From contig CAZEGV010000061.1 in assembly GCA_964511645.1 (NCBI GenBank), positions 1 through 13,876 of the forward strand: 13,876 bases of DNA. Direction: 5' to 3'. This document shows positions 1-6,793 of this stretch, piece after piece. The translations under genes and the position numbers were made by a program. The notes beneath the pieces were generated by a model. That model saw only the letters and a list, made by a program, of their open reading frames with translations. It did no database searches and was not told the DNA's origin. The stretch's first letter is position 1; every line of letters begins with the position of its first letter. Source of the stretch: CAZEGV01 sp964511645 (GTDB lineage: Bacteria > Bacteroidota > Bacteroidia > Cytophagales > JAAEPT01).

Positions 1-108
1 ACCTCACGGTGAACGACCTTGCCACTTGCTAGTAGACAGCACCAACTAGCCTACAGAGGATTTGCACCTTCTGGTATTCTCTATGTATCTTTGATACATC
101 GTTCATAC
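1..108 (-). ncRNA. Possible 5' end of a group II intron (domain I), running off the left edge
   Basis: Read on the minus strand, this stretch starts with GTATG at 108-104, close to the GUGYG 5' end of group II introns. A perfect 7-bp hairpin follows (83-99, ATGTATC/GATACAT around AAA), and then phrases I associate with domain I: GGTGCAAATCC, a CTAGT/ACTAG stem, AAGTGGCAAGG and TTCACCGTGAGGT. It is clearly richer in G+C than the DNA beside it. The proposed boundary falls exactly where similarity between the flanking DNA (109-148) and an IS4 transposase ends, which is what an insertion would produce. No reverse-transcriptase ORF, domain V or 3' end can be seen because the element leaves the window. 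It could instead be some other structured RNA. Confidence 0.45.
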
Positions 109-165
109 TGTTTTAACCCCTACAAAATCATACTTTTTGAAATTTTAGAGTGTGTAATTACTTAG
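109..165 (-). pseudogene. Fragment of a second IS4-family transposase gene next to the putative intron
   Basis: The minus strand here aligns with the minus strand at about 1897-1945, inside the decayed IS4 transposase. Bases 109-127 match 1897-1915 at 18 of 19 positions, and weaker similarity continues to about 148-165. The frame reads roughly FKKYDFVGVKT, against SLKEYSCFIGVKTSLS in the larger copy. Similarity stops abruptly at 108/109, where the intron-like sequence begins. Only a few dozen codons remain and no terminal repeat was found, so this is a relic. The short length makes the family call dependent on the internal comparison. Confidence 0.45.
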
Positions 166-172
166 TATGCCC

Positions 173-234
173 GCAAAATCTCCAATTTTTCTTGCTTGAA
201 CAGAAAATGTAGCAAACAAAATCGGAGATTTTCC
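173..234. repeat. Imperfect inverted repeat (long hairpin)
   Basis: AAAATCTCCAATTTT (175-189) is complementary to AAAATCGGAGATTTT (218-232) except at one position. A further TTGC/GCAA pairing (192-195 with 212-215) extends the stem inward, leaving a loop of about 16 bases. No run of T follows in a position that would make this a convincing terminator. It may be the stem of a small mobile or cassette site or a remnant of element ends; I cannot tell which. Confidence 0.5.
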
Positions 235-263
235 TATGTAGAAACTTGGGTGTATATTGTAGT

Positions 264-299
264 CAGAACGGTGCACGATTTGTAGCCGAACCGTTGGAT
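264..299 (+). other. Possible attC-like cassette boundary upstream of the toxin-antitoxin genes
   Basis: AACGGT (267-272) and ACCGTT (290-295) form a short inverted repeat, and the sequence ends in GTTGGAT (293-299), which fits the integron R' core GTTRRRY. Flavobacterial and cytophagal genomes often carry small-gene cassettes bounded by CCGTTGG-type sequences just before the first gene, as here. A matching R'' core (RYYYAAC) is not clear on the left, so the call rests on one half-site and on position. Confidence 0.25.
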
Positions 300-325
300 G
301 TAATTTAAAAATTGAAATAAATTTG
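294..325 (+). promoter_or_regulatory. Candidate Bacteroidota promoter for the parDE pair
   Basis: TAAATTTG at 318-325 fits the Bacteroidota -7 element TAnnTTTG, and TTGG at 294-297 lies about 20 bases upstream where a -33 TTG/TTTG element is expected. The ATG of the antitoxin is 45 bases downstream. This is a motif match only. Confidence 0.35.
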
Positions 326-369
326 GAGTTTTTACCAAAAATTGGTACTTTTAAATAAACTTATTTAAA

Positions 370-606
370 ATGAAAAATACATCAATATCACTCGGGAACT
401 ATTTTGAGCAGTTTGTGGGTTCACAAGTTTCTGTTGGAAGATACAAAAATGTGAGCGAAGTAATTCGTGCTGGACTTCGACTTTTAGAAAATGAGGAAAG
501 TAAAGTAATTGCTTTAAGAAATGCAATCCAAGAAGGACTGAACAGCCCAATAGTTGAAAACTTTGACTTCGATGAAAATCTGAAAAAATTAAAATCTGAA
601 AAATAA
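370..606 (+). CDS. parD: ParD-type ribbon-helix-helix antitoxin
   Basis: A 78-residue protein of the CopG/ParD antitoxin family. The N-terminal part (about residues 1-40) has the ribbon-helix-helix layout: a short strand (TSISLGNYFEQFV), then GRYKNVSEVIRAGLRLLE, the hallmark helix pair of ParD proteins that binds DNA as a dimer. The acidic C-terminal tail (about residues 45-78, with NFDFDENLKKLKSEK) is the part that typically wraps the toxin in this family. It is followed after 4 bases by the ParE-type toxin gene, the usual antitoxin-first order. Antitoxins of this family normally repress their own operon, and the candidate promoter at 294-325 would be the target. The length is normal and the reading frame intact. 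Confidence 0.9.
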   Translation: MKNTSISLGNYFEQFVGSQVSVGRYKNVSEVIRAGLRLLENEESKVIALRNAIQEGLNSPIVENFDFDENLKKLKSEK

Positions 607-610
607 AATA

Positions 611-910
611 ATGGTTAAAGTTTCTTTCAGGAAAAAAGCAAACGAAGACCTGAATAGCCTCTGGAATTATACTTATAAAAACTGGTCTGAAAACCAAGCA
701 GACAAGTATTATGCGACAATTAAATTTGATTGTTTAGAAATCGGAAATAACCCTAAACTTGGAAAAATTTACTATGAGATAAAAGAAAATTTACTCGGGC
801 TCAAATCTGGAAAACACATTATATTTTATCATTCGATTTCTGAAAAAGAAATTGAAATTATTAGAATATTACACGAAAGAATGAATTTGAAAAATAGATT
901 GACCGAATAA
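611..910 (+). CDS. parE: ParE-type toxin of the RelE/ParE superfamily
   Basis: A 99-residue protein with the full ParE/RelE fold signature: an N-terminal strand (VKVSFRKKANEDLNSLWNY), two helices with W and Y positions typical of ParE (NWSENQADKYY), a GNNPKLGK turn, and the C-terminal strands GKHIIFYHS and IEIIRILHERMNLKNRL. ParE toxins characterised elsewhere inhibit DNA gyrase; whether this one does is inference. The start lies 4 bases after the antitoxin stop, implying co-translation. The frame is complete and undamaged even though the DNA on both sides is full of decayed mobile elements, which fits a module kept by addiction or recently acquired. The stop is about 50 bases from the end of the dead IS4 copy. 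Confidence 0.88.
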   Translation: MVKVSFRKKANEDLNSLWNYTYKNWSENQADKYYATIKFDCLEIGNNPKLGKIYYEIKENLLGLKSGKHIIFYHSISEKEIEIIRILHERMNLKNRLTE

Positions 911-936
911 AAAACTACCGCCAATCGAGTAGACGG

Positions 937-953
937 CTCTAGCTGAGCTAGAG
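937..953. repeat. Short near-perfect palindrome after parE
   Basis: CTCTAGCT and AGCTAGAG flank a single central G, giving an odd-length palindrome 27 bases after the toxin stop, followed by TTTGCC. It could be a weak terminator for parDE or part of a cassette recombination site (preceding phrase AACTACCGCCAATC at 914-927). The IS4 left end begins 9 bases later. Confidence 0.4.
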
Positions 954-961
954 TTTGCCTC

Positions 962-979
962 CAATGTCATTAAGTTAAG
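962..979 (+). repeat. Left terminal inverted repeat of the IS4-family element
   Basis: caatgtcattaagttaag is the exact reverse complement of 2682-2699. The pairing stops on both sides (961 and 980 do not match their partners), which defines the ends. Confidence 0.85.
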
Positions 980-1334
980 CTAACAGGTTTTGTAAGTCAT
1001 ATCATATCTCCTTGCATGAGAACTGAAATTCCTTTCATAAACCCTGTCTTTACGTATTGGAATGGGGTTAATAAGGAATAGTTCAAGTACTTCTTTTAGA
1101 ATTTCACTTCTTGTTTTCTCACAAAACAATATAAGAATAAGTCCTTTTACCTTACTAATCGCATTGGTTCTATTGATTTTATATTGGTACTTTGCTTTTT
1201 TCTTCTTGAGTTCCCCTTTCGCATTTGACGCTAAAATAGTTGTGATATTTAAAGAAAATACTTTCGCGTAAACATCTTGAAATATACTCAAGACTGATTT
1301 TCCTGAAAGTTTTCAATCTCTAATTTATGTTTAA

Positions 1335-1492
1335 TACCATATTGACTATAATCTACGTCAATTATCTTGTTTGTTTTTCACATTCTCTTCGTTAAAATAA
1401 TCTACCGTAACTAGTTATGCTAAATTATTTTGCCTTAATAATGCAAAAAACAATTCAATCTAATCTAGACGCATATTATAGTCAATATGGTA
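1335..1492 (-). mobile_element. Palindromic MITE-like element, copy A
   Basis: A 158-bp non-coding element with terminal inverted repeats TACCATATTGACTATAAT / ATTATAGTCAATATGGTA. The two arms are related along nearly their whole length, meeting at a central TAACTAGTTA (1408-1417), so the element is one long imperfect palindrome. It is flanked by TAA on both sides (1332-1334 and 1493-1495). Deleting the element plus one TAA restores the transposase frame as KEFKHKLEIE, confirming the 3-bp duplication. It is in the opposite orientation to copies B and C, and matches copy C at all but four positions, which suggests recent movement. It has no ORF. Confidence 0.85.
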
Positions 1493-2123
1493 TAAACTCT
1501 TTATACGACTCTTCTATCCCCCATCTTTGAAAATATAATTCTCCAAATAGAGAGATTGGATATCTCGTTGTATCTAACAATGAAGTGATTAAAATTTCAA
1601 TCTCCCCTGATTTTAATATGACTTTTATAAGTCGAACTTTGATTGGGCTTGTAGGTAACCCTACTACGCACTTTCTTTTAGCCAGTTTACTTGGATAGAT
1701 CTCTCCCAAAAGCTCATTATCATCTGAGTTTTTTAATTGTTTAGCTAAATTCCAAGAGCCAGACTTTACACCAGCTCAATGTTTCTTGTTGAAAATTGAG
1801 AAAACAAATGAAAACATGGGTGATTTCTGTCCATAAGTATTAAATCCCCTTTCTTCATATAGTCAAAATGGCTCATTGCATGACCTAACTCAAGCTTGTT
1901 TTAACCCCTATAAAACAAGAGTACTCTTTTAAACTTCGATTATTAATTAAGCTACTTTATTTTTCATTAAAATTAAGTGTTTATCTTCCTTCCATTTTTC
2001 TGTTTCAAAATGTTTGTAATAGTGATCGACCTGAATAGTATTTAATTCTTTGAATGCACTTGCTTTTAACTTTTTATGAGCTTGACATAGAGCACTGTCT
2101 GTGACTTTATGTTTAGGAAGTAA

Positions 2124-2280
2124 TACCAGTTTAACTATAATATGAGTCTAATTTAGATTGAATTGTTTTTTGCAATATCGAGGAAAAATGATTTAGCATA
2201 ACTAGTTACGGTAAATTATTTTAACGAAGAGAGTGTAAAAACAAACAGGATAAATGACTTGTCTTATAGTTAAAATGGTA
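2124..2280 (+). mobile_element. Palindromic MITE-like element, copy B (diverged)
   Basis: A 157-bp relative of copies A and C with degraded ends (TACCAGTTTAACTATAAT at the left, TTATAGTTAAAATGGTA at the right) and the same central TAACTAGTTA (2199-2208). TAA precedes (2121-2123) and follows it (2281-2283); removing it with one TAA joins the transposase as PND-LLPKHKV. It differs from the other two copies at many positions (I count about 25-30 by eye), so it is the oldest of the three. Confidence 0.82.
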
Positions 2281-2452
2281 TAAATCATTTGGCAAAACTT
2301 GAAAAAAACGATCGAGTTCATTTTGTAATGATGATTTTAAAACATTCGAAAGAAACAGAAATACAATCTTGAATGTTAAAATTCGGTTTCGGACAAAAGA
2401 TTTTTTTGAGAGGCTATGCCTCTGGATAAATTTCTCATCTTCTATCGTATTA

Positions 2453-2610
2453 TACCATTTTGATCGTAATATGCGTCTAGATTAGATTGAATTGTTTTTT
2501 GCATTATTAAGGCAAAATAATTTAGCATAACTAGTTACGGTAGATTATTTTAACGAAGAGAATGTGAAAAACAAACAAGATAATTGACGTAGATTATAGT
2601 CAATATGGTA
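2453..2610 (+). mobile_element. Palindromic MITE-like element, copy C
   Basis: A 158-bp element, identical by eye to the reverse complement of copy A except for four substitutions, all in the first 15 bases (TACCATTTTGATCGTAAT instead of TACCATATTGACTATAAT). TTA flanks it on both sides (2450-2452 and 2611-2613), the same 3-bp target in the other orientation. It interrupts the extreme N-terminal part of the transposase reading frame. It has no ORF. Confidence 0.85.
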
Positions 2611-2681
2611 TTATTCAGTTTTCTTAGGAGAATTGTATATTTTTTATTCTCACTTTGCTCTCTACAAAGATAATCAAGTTC

Positions 2682-2699
2682 CTTAACTTAATGACATTG
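2682..2699 (-). repeat. Right terminal inverted repeat of the IS4-family element
   Basis: Exact reverse complement of 962-979 over 18 bases. It lies 54 bases beyond the recG stop codon, so the insertion sits in the recG downstream region without damaging the helicase. Confidence 0.85.
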
Positions 2700-2717
2700 C
2701 AGACCAACTCCCACGAT

Positions 2718-2734
2718 CTCACCTTTTTGGCGAG
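2718..2734 (-). terminator. Weak hairpin downstream of recG
   Basis: On the minus strand CTCGCC-AAAAA-GGTGAG forms a 6-bp stem (one G-T pair) with a 5-base loop, 20 bases after the recG stop. No T-run follows, so it is a poor intrinsic terminator; it is the only candidate at the end of the ssb-gldE-gldD-recG operon. Confidence 0.25.
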
Positions 2735-2753
2735 TAGAAGAAAGCCCCAAATT

Positions 2754-4853
2754 CTAACTAATCCTTCCCCAATTTACCGTGTTTTTATTCAACGATTGAA
2801 TATGATTTTTGAGATTAATATTTTCTTGGCTACTCAATTGTGGGTCTTCTTGTATAATACTTTCTGCCATGATTCGGGCTTCTTTGAGGATGGGTGCGTC
2901 TTGTACGAGGTTGGCAATGAGTAAATCTAATACTCCGCTCTGTTTCGTTCCCGACATGTCGCCCGGCCCTCTTAATTGTAAGTCTACATCGGCTATTTCG
3001 AAGCCGTTATTAGTTCTAACCATTGTTTGGATACGTGTTCTCCCTTCTTTAGAAAGTTTCTCACTGGTCATCAAGATACAGTAGGATTGATCCGCACCAC
3101 GTCCTACACGCCCCCTAAGTTGGTGCAGTTGGGCAAGACCAAATCGCTCAGCATTTTCGATAACCATAACTGATGCATTGGGTACATTTACTCCGACTTC
3201 TATCACGGTAGTGGCAACCATAAGCTGAGTTTCTCCTTTTATAAACCGTTGCATCTCAAAGTCTTTAGCATCAGACTTCATCTTACCATGTACAATGCTA
3301 ATGGCATAATCAGAAAATGTTCTGCAAACACTTTCATAACCATCCATAAGATCTTTTAAATCTAATTTTTCGGATTCTTCTATGAGTGGATAAACGATAT
3401 AGGCTTGTCTGCCAAGTTCTATTTGCTCACGAATAAATCCAAAAACACGCAAACGGTTGGCATCATATCGGTGAAGGGTTTCTATGGGTTTTCTTCCTGC
3501 TGGGAGCTCATCAATTACTGATACGTCTAAATCTCCATATACTGTCATAGCAAGTGTACGAGGGATTGGTGTGGCGGTCATCACCAAAATATGAGGATAT
3601 ATTTTTGGATTTTTTTTCCAAAGTCTTGCTCTCTGTGCTACTCCAAACCGATGTTGTTCATCTATGATACACAATCCTAAGTTTTTGAATTGAACGATGT
3701 CTTCTAGTAAAGCATGTGTACCAATAATTAGTTTCAACTCTCCCGAAAGTAAAGTCTCGTGGATAATTGCTCTTTCTTTTTTCTTGGTAGAACCTGTGAG
3801 TAATGCAATGCCGATACCTAGTTGTTTTGTAAATTCCTTTAATCCTGCATAGTGTTGTTCGGCTAAAATCTCGGTGGGAGCCATCAAACAAGCCTGAGTT
3901 CCGCTATCTATCGCCATCAATGTACATAAAAATGCTACAATGGTTTTTCCGCTTCCTACATCTCCTTGTAGCAAGCGATTCATTTGTTTTCTTGATTTAA
4001 AATCATCATATACTTCTTTGAGTACTCTCTTTTGAGCATTGGTCAGATCAAATGGAAGGTGTTTGTTATAATATTCAGTTAGCAGAGCCGTTTTGGTAAA
4101 TAAATGTCCTTTGTAAGTACTTCGTTGAATACTTTTTTCAGAAAATAGCTTAAGCTGAATAAAAAATAATTCTTCAAATTTTAATCTTGCACGAGCTTTT
4201 TCTAGTAGTTGTTGGCTAGAAGGGAAGTGGATGTGGTATAAGCCATGAGATTTTGGTAAAAACTTATACTTATCAATGATGTATTGAGGAAATGTCTCTG
4301 GAATTTCTTTACCTACTTTTTCGAATAAATTTCGTATTAAATTTGAAACCGCTTTACTATCTAATCTCCTTCTTTTTAATGTCTCAGTAGTGTGATAAAC
4401 AGGGTGAAAACTAGAATTTTTTTCTAATTCTGGGCTATAATTTTCTAATTCTGGATGAGGGATATTGATTTTATTATTAAAAATATTTGGTTTGCCAAAA
4501 GCGACGTATTCTATCCCTGGCTTAATTGTTTTCGCCATCCAAGTCACTCCTTTGAACCAGACTAGCTCTACCTGACCAGTATCATCTCTAAAAGTAGCTA
4601 TAAGTCGTTGTTTTCTCGCCTCTCCTAATACTTCTATTCTAGTAATTACTCCTTTTATTTGGATATTGTCCGATGTAGAGCTAATCTCATCTATCGCATG
4701 AATTTTAGTACGGTCTTCATATCGAAAAGGATAATATTGTAATAAATCACCAAAAGTAAAAATTCCTAATTCTTTGTTTAGCAGAGAACTCCACTGAGGA
4801 CCTACTCCCTTTAAGTATTCAATTTTAGTATCAAATACATTTTTTATTTCCAT
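2754..4853 (-). CDS. recG: ATP-dependent DNA helicase RecG
   Basis: RecG remodels stalled replication forks and drives branch migration of recombination intermediates, using ATP. The 699-residue protein is of normal family length. An N-terminal wedge/OB domain (about 1-200) begins with the helix-hairpin-like YLKGVGPQWSSLL and is followed by superfamily 2 helicase motifs: Walker A GDVGSGKT (297-304), the DEQH box (398-401), TATPIPRT (426-433) and motif VI QLRGRVGRG (578-586). The family signature LRGPGDMSGTKQSG (627-640) is present, and the C-terminus ends in WGRIS, as is common in Bacteroidota RecG. The ATG lies within the last 10 bases of gldD, so translation is probably coupled. The frame is intact, although a dead insertion sequence starts 54 bases beyond the stop. 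Confidence 0.97.
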   Translation of the reverse strand: MEIKNVFDTKIEYLKGVGPQWSSLLNKELGIFTFGDLLQYYPFRYEDRTKIHAIDEISSTSDNIQIKGVITRIEVLGEARKQRLIATFRDDTGQVELVWFKGVTWMAKTIKPGIEYVAFGKPNIFNNKINIPHPELENYSPELEKNSSFHPVYHTTETLKRRRLDSKAVSNLIRNLFEKVGKEIPETFPQYIIDKYKFLPKSHGLYHIHFPSSQQLLEKARARLKFEELFFIQLKLFSEKSIQRSTYKGHLFTKTALLTEYYNKHLPFDLTNAQKRVLKEVYDDFKSRKQMNRLLQGDVGSGKTIVAFLCTLMAIDSGTQACLMAPTEILAEQHYAGLKEFTKQLGIGIALLTGSTKKKERAIIHETLLSGELKLIIGTHALLEDIVQFKNLGLCIIDEQHRFGVAQRARLWKKNPKIYPHILVMTATPIPRTLAMTVYGDLDVSVIDELPAGRKPIETLHRYDANRLRVFGFIREQIELGRQAYIVYPLIEESEKLDLKDLMDGYESVCRTFSDYAISIVHGKMKSDAKDFEMQRFIKGETQLMVATTVIEVGVNVPNASVMVIENAERFGLAQLHQLRGRVGRGADQSYCILMTSEKLSKEGRTRIQTMVRTNNGFEIADVDLQLRGPGDMSGTKQSGVLDLLIANLVQDAPILKEARIMAESIIQEDPQLSSQENINLKNHIQSLNKNTVNWGRIS

Positions 4854-5434
4854 CGGATGGTATTGATAAGGTGTCGCATATCTTCCTTAGCAAATTCAAT
4901 TACGGGTCTCAGAGAGTCATTCTTAGTAGCGATAGGAAAATACAATACTCCTCTTAGGAAATGATTAACGCTATCATGCACCATAAACTGATATTGACTA
5001 GGAACATTTCCTTCTATTTCAAAAATAGCTACGTTGTACCCTTTTCCATTTTGAGCATATTTTTCGGCAAAAGAATATGCTTTTTTATCGTGCCCATCCC
5101 TTAATCTAAAACCTTCTCTAACGAGGCTATTAAGTGTGTCAATACTTTGTTTAATACTTTTGTATGTAATGTGAATATTACAACCCAAGTCATCGTATTT
5201 AAGTATTTTATAGAATTTTTTCTTTTCTTCAAATACAGTATCTTTTTCGATAACTGCCTGAGTAGAATACTCAAAAGAGTAAGGTAATTCCTCTTCATCA
5301 AGTAATTGATATTTATGCTCAGGTAGATTTATTTCGTTAAACCCTTTTGGCTTAGGCACAAATCCACCATCTTCCGAAGAACAAGAGCAGGCTAATGCAA
5401 CTAGTAATAGTTTAAGTGTGTTATTTAGTATCAT
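4844..5434 (-). CDS. gldD: Gliding motility lipoprotein GldD
   Basis: GldD is one of the Gld proteins needed for surface gliding in Flavobacterium johnsoniae and is linked to type IX secretion; its molecular role is not settled. This 196-residue protein starts with a lipoprotein signal: a hydrophobic run LKLLLVALAC with the lipobox cysteine at about residue 16 and a second Cys at 18. The mature part begins with PKPKGFNEINLPEHKYQ, matching the proline/lysine-rich start seen in GldD homologues, and contains no other membrane segment. Position after gldE and downstream of ssb is the arrangement known from F. johnsoniae, which strengthens the call. It overlaps gldE by 14 bases and recG by 10. It probably sits in a cell-envelope membrane facing the periplasm. 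Confidence 0.9.
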   Translation of the reverse strand: MILNNTLKLLLVALACSCSSEDGGFVPKPKGFNEINLPEHKYQLLDEEELPYSFEYSTQAVIEKDTVFEEKKKFYKILKYDDLGCNIHITYKSIKQSIDTLNSLVREGFRLRDGHDKKAYSFAEKYAQNGKGYNVAIFEIEGNVPSQYQFMVHDSVNHFLRGVLYFPIATKNDSLRPVIEFAKEDMRHLINTIRWK

Positions 5435-6770
5435 TTGGCAAAGTTATCTTAGCTTTTATAATCCGTTTAGCATTTACCGATTCTACTGTAAACATTAAAT
5501 TGTCTATCATGATTTTTGTTCCTACATTAGGGAAATTTTCATTTATCTCTAACAATAAACCTCCCAAAGATTCATGTTCACCTTTTACTTCATCAAATAT
5601 ATCTAATTTTAGGTCTAATATTTTTACAAGATCATTCAAAGATGTTTTACCTTCAAAAACATAGCTGTAATCATCTAACTGAGTATACTGGCTATTGTCT
5701 ACGTCAAACTCATCATTAATTTCGCCTACAATTTCTTCAATAACATCTTCCAGTGTAATGAGACCTGAGGTGCCTCCGTATTCGTCTACTACAATGGCAA
5801 CATGTACTCTTCTTGCCTGAAAACTTTTAAGTAAGTCATCAATTTTTTTACTCTCAGGAATAAAATAAGCAGGTCTGATTAGCTTTTGCCAAGAGTAAGA
5901 TTCATTTTTTTGAATAAACGGCAATAAATCTTTAATGTACAACACACCTTTAATTTTATCTAATGAGGTGTCATAAATAGGAATACGAGAGTGCCCACAT
6001 TTATTAATTTTATCCATTAACTGGTGGAAGTCCGTAGCCAAATCAATAGCGACAATATCCATCCGAGAGCACATCACTTGTGTCACTGATATTGTGCCAA
6101 AATTTGCAATTCCGAGCAAAATATCACGCTCTTCACTACTTGTGTTTTCATCATGCTCAGTGGTAATGTCAATCGCTTCTTGCAATTCATCTACGGATAT
6201 ATCATAACCTTTTTTGCTAACCCTACGTTCGATAAGGCTTGTGAAGCCAATTAAAACACTGCTTAAAGGAGAAAATAGTTTATTCAAAAATAACATTAAA
6301 CCTATTGTGGAGCTTGCAAATGCAAGTCCCTTTTGTCTTGCGTATACTTTTGGAATAATTTCTCCCAAAAAAACCAACAGTAAAGTAATGATAGCTTCAA
6401 TTACAAAAGTTGTCTTTTCTTTTGAAAAACCTTGATTGTCAGCAATTTTCCAAGATAGATAAACCCCCAGAGTTACCGCTGTGATATTGACTAAGTTGTT
6501 AGAAATTAAAATAGAAGCCAATAATTTTTTTGACTTCTGAAGAATCTTGTAAATACTTTTTAATTGTTTTTTTTCACTTTTTTCACATTCTTCTAATTGT
6601 GTAGAAGTAAGTGCAAAAAATGCGACTTCTGACCCAGAAATAACTCCTGAAAGAATAACACATAAAATCACTCCACCTATCAGTAAAATTACCTGAGGGT
6701 GGAGTAAATAATGAGAAAGCAGTATAAAGGCAACGGAATAGGGGTCGCCAGAATTAGTTGATGATTCCAA
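5421..6770 (-). CDS. gldE: Gliding motility-associated protein GldE (CNNM/CBS/CorC-type membrane protein)
   Basis: This 449-residue protein has the CorC/HlyC (UPF0053) layout. An N-terminal DUF21/CNNM membrane domain has hydrophobic spans at about 27-53, 84-107, 120-141 and 150-175, with the family phrase SGSEVAFFAL (45-54) and GEIIPKVYA (136-144). A CBS pair follows at about 230-350, including SRIPIYD (261-267) and VVDEYGGTSGLITLEDVIEE (327-346), and a C-terminal CorC_HlyC domain at about 365-445. Relatives bind nucleotides through the CBS pair and are implicated in metal ion transport. In F. johnsoniae, gldE lies beside gldD and extra gldE partly compensates for some gldD mutants, which is why I use the name. 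It starts 23 bases after the ssb stop and overlaps gldD. Confidence 0.9.
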   Translation of the reverse strand: MESSTNSGDPYSVAFILLSHYLLHPQVILLIGGVILCVILSGVISGSEVAFFALTSTQLEECEKSEKKQLKSIYKILQKSKKLLASILISNNLVNITAVTLGVYLSWKIADNQGFSKEKTTFVIEAIITLLLVFLGEIIPKVYARQKGLAFASSTIGLMLFLNKLFSPLSSVLIGFTSLIERRVSKKGYDISVDELQEAIDITTEHDENTSSEERDILLGIANFGTISVTQVMCSRMDIVAIDLATDFHQLMDKINKCGHSRIPIYDTSLDKIKGVLYIKDLLPFIQKNESYSWQKLIRPAYFIPESKKIDDLLKSFQARRVHVAIVVDEYGGTSGLITLEDVIEEIVGEINDEFDVDNSQYTQLDDYSYVFEGKTSLNDLVKILDLKLDIFDEVKGEHESLGGLLLEINENFPNVGTKIMIDNLMFTVESVNAKRIIKAKITLPNDTK

Positions 6771-6793
6771 TTAAGTTAAGTTTAATTAAACTT

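Larger units (their letters stand above)
980..2680 (-). pseudogene. IS4-family (DDE) transposase, broken by frameshifts, deletions and three insertions
   Basis: Read on the minus strand, the pieces follow the usual order of an IS4 transposase. N-terminal: ELDYLCREQSENKKY (2611-2680), FVRNRILTFKIVFLFLSN and LQNELDRFFQVLPND (2283-2452). Middle: KVTDSALCQAHKKLKASAF (1930-2123), then a damaged stretch with SLKEY and GVKTSLS, then HFDYMKKGDLILMDRNHPCF (about 1776-1893). C-terminal: RWGIEESYKEF (ending at 1493) and KHKLEIENF, FQDVYAKVFSLN and the end ARRYDMTYKTC (980-1334). The Y-(2)-R-(3)-E-(6)-K signature of IS4 enzymes is restored only when nested copy A and one TTA are removed. Other defects are a frameshift near 1775, a missing base near 1311, a stop near 1945 and a loss of roughly 30 codons near 1893. 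No clear ATG start remains. The gene is non-functional. Confidence 0.88.
962..2699 (-). mobile_element. Decayed IS4-family insertion sequence with nested insertions
   Basis: The element is bounded by an 18-bp perfect inverted repeat (962-979 and 2682-2699), with the transposase on the minus strand starting just inside the right end and its stop codon (980-982) immediately inside the left end. Removing the three nested palindromic elements and their 3-bp duplications leaves about 1.26 kb, slightly short for an IS4-type element because internal coding DNA has been lost. I could not find a target-site duplication: bases before 962 (tttgcctc) and after 2699 (cagaccaa) do not match. The copy is old, rearranged, or both. 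It fills the whole interval between parE and recG; no host gene is visible in it. Confidence 0.85.

Noticed and set aside
365..697. Minus-strand ORF across parD/parE
   Set aside because: It overlaps two well-supported toxin-antitoxin genes on the other strand and has no recognisable features.
1062..1271. Plus-strand hydrophobic ORF
   Set aside because: Antisense shadow of the transposase C-terminal region; no start signal and no family resemblance.
980..1291. Separate 103-residue minus-strand gene
   Set aside because: It is the C-terminal part of the broken IS4 transposase (FQDVYAKVF ... DMTYKTC), opened by a TTG after a frameshift, not an independent gene.
1482..1709. Separate 75-residue minus-strand gene
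   Set aside because: It is the central/C-terminal transposase piece with RWGIEESYKEF, and its last codons run into palindromic copy A.
1335..2610. CRISPR-like array
   Set aside because: The repeats are about 158 bp, palindromic, in both orientations and flanked by 3-bp duplications, with no uniform spacers; they are transposed elements.
950..2710. Target-site duplication of the IS4 element
   Set aside because: Bases outside the two 18-bp terminal repeats do not match over 7-12 bases, so no duplication is claimed.
2655..2924. Plus-strand ORF at the recG 3' end
   Set aside because: It is antisense to the conserved C-terminus of recG and crosses the IS4 terminal repeat; there is no sign of coding selection.
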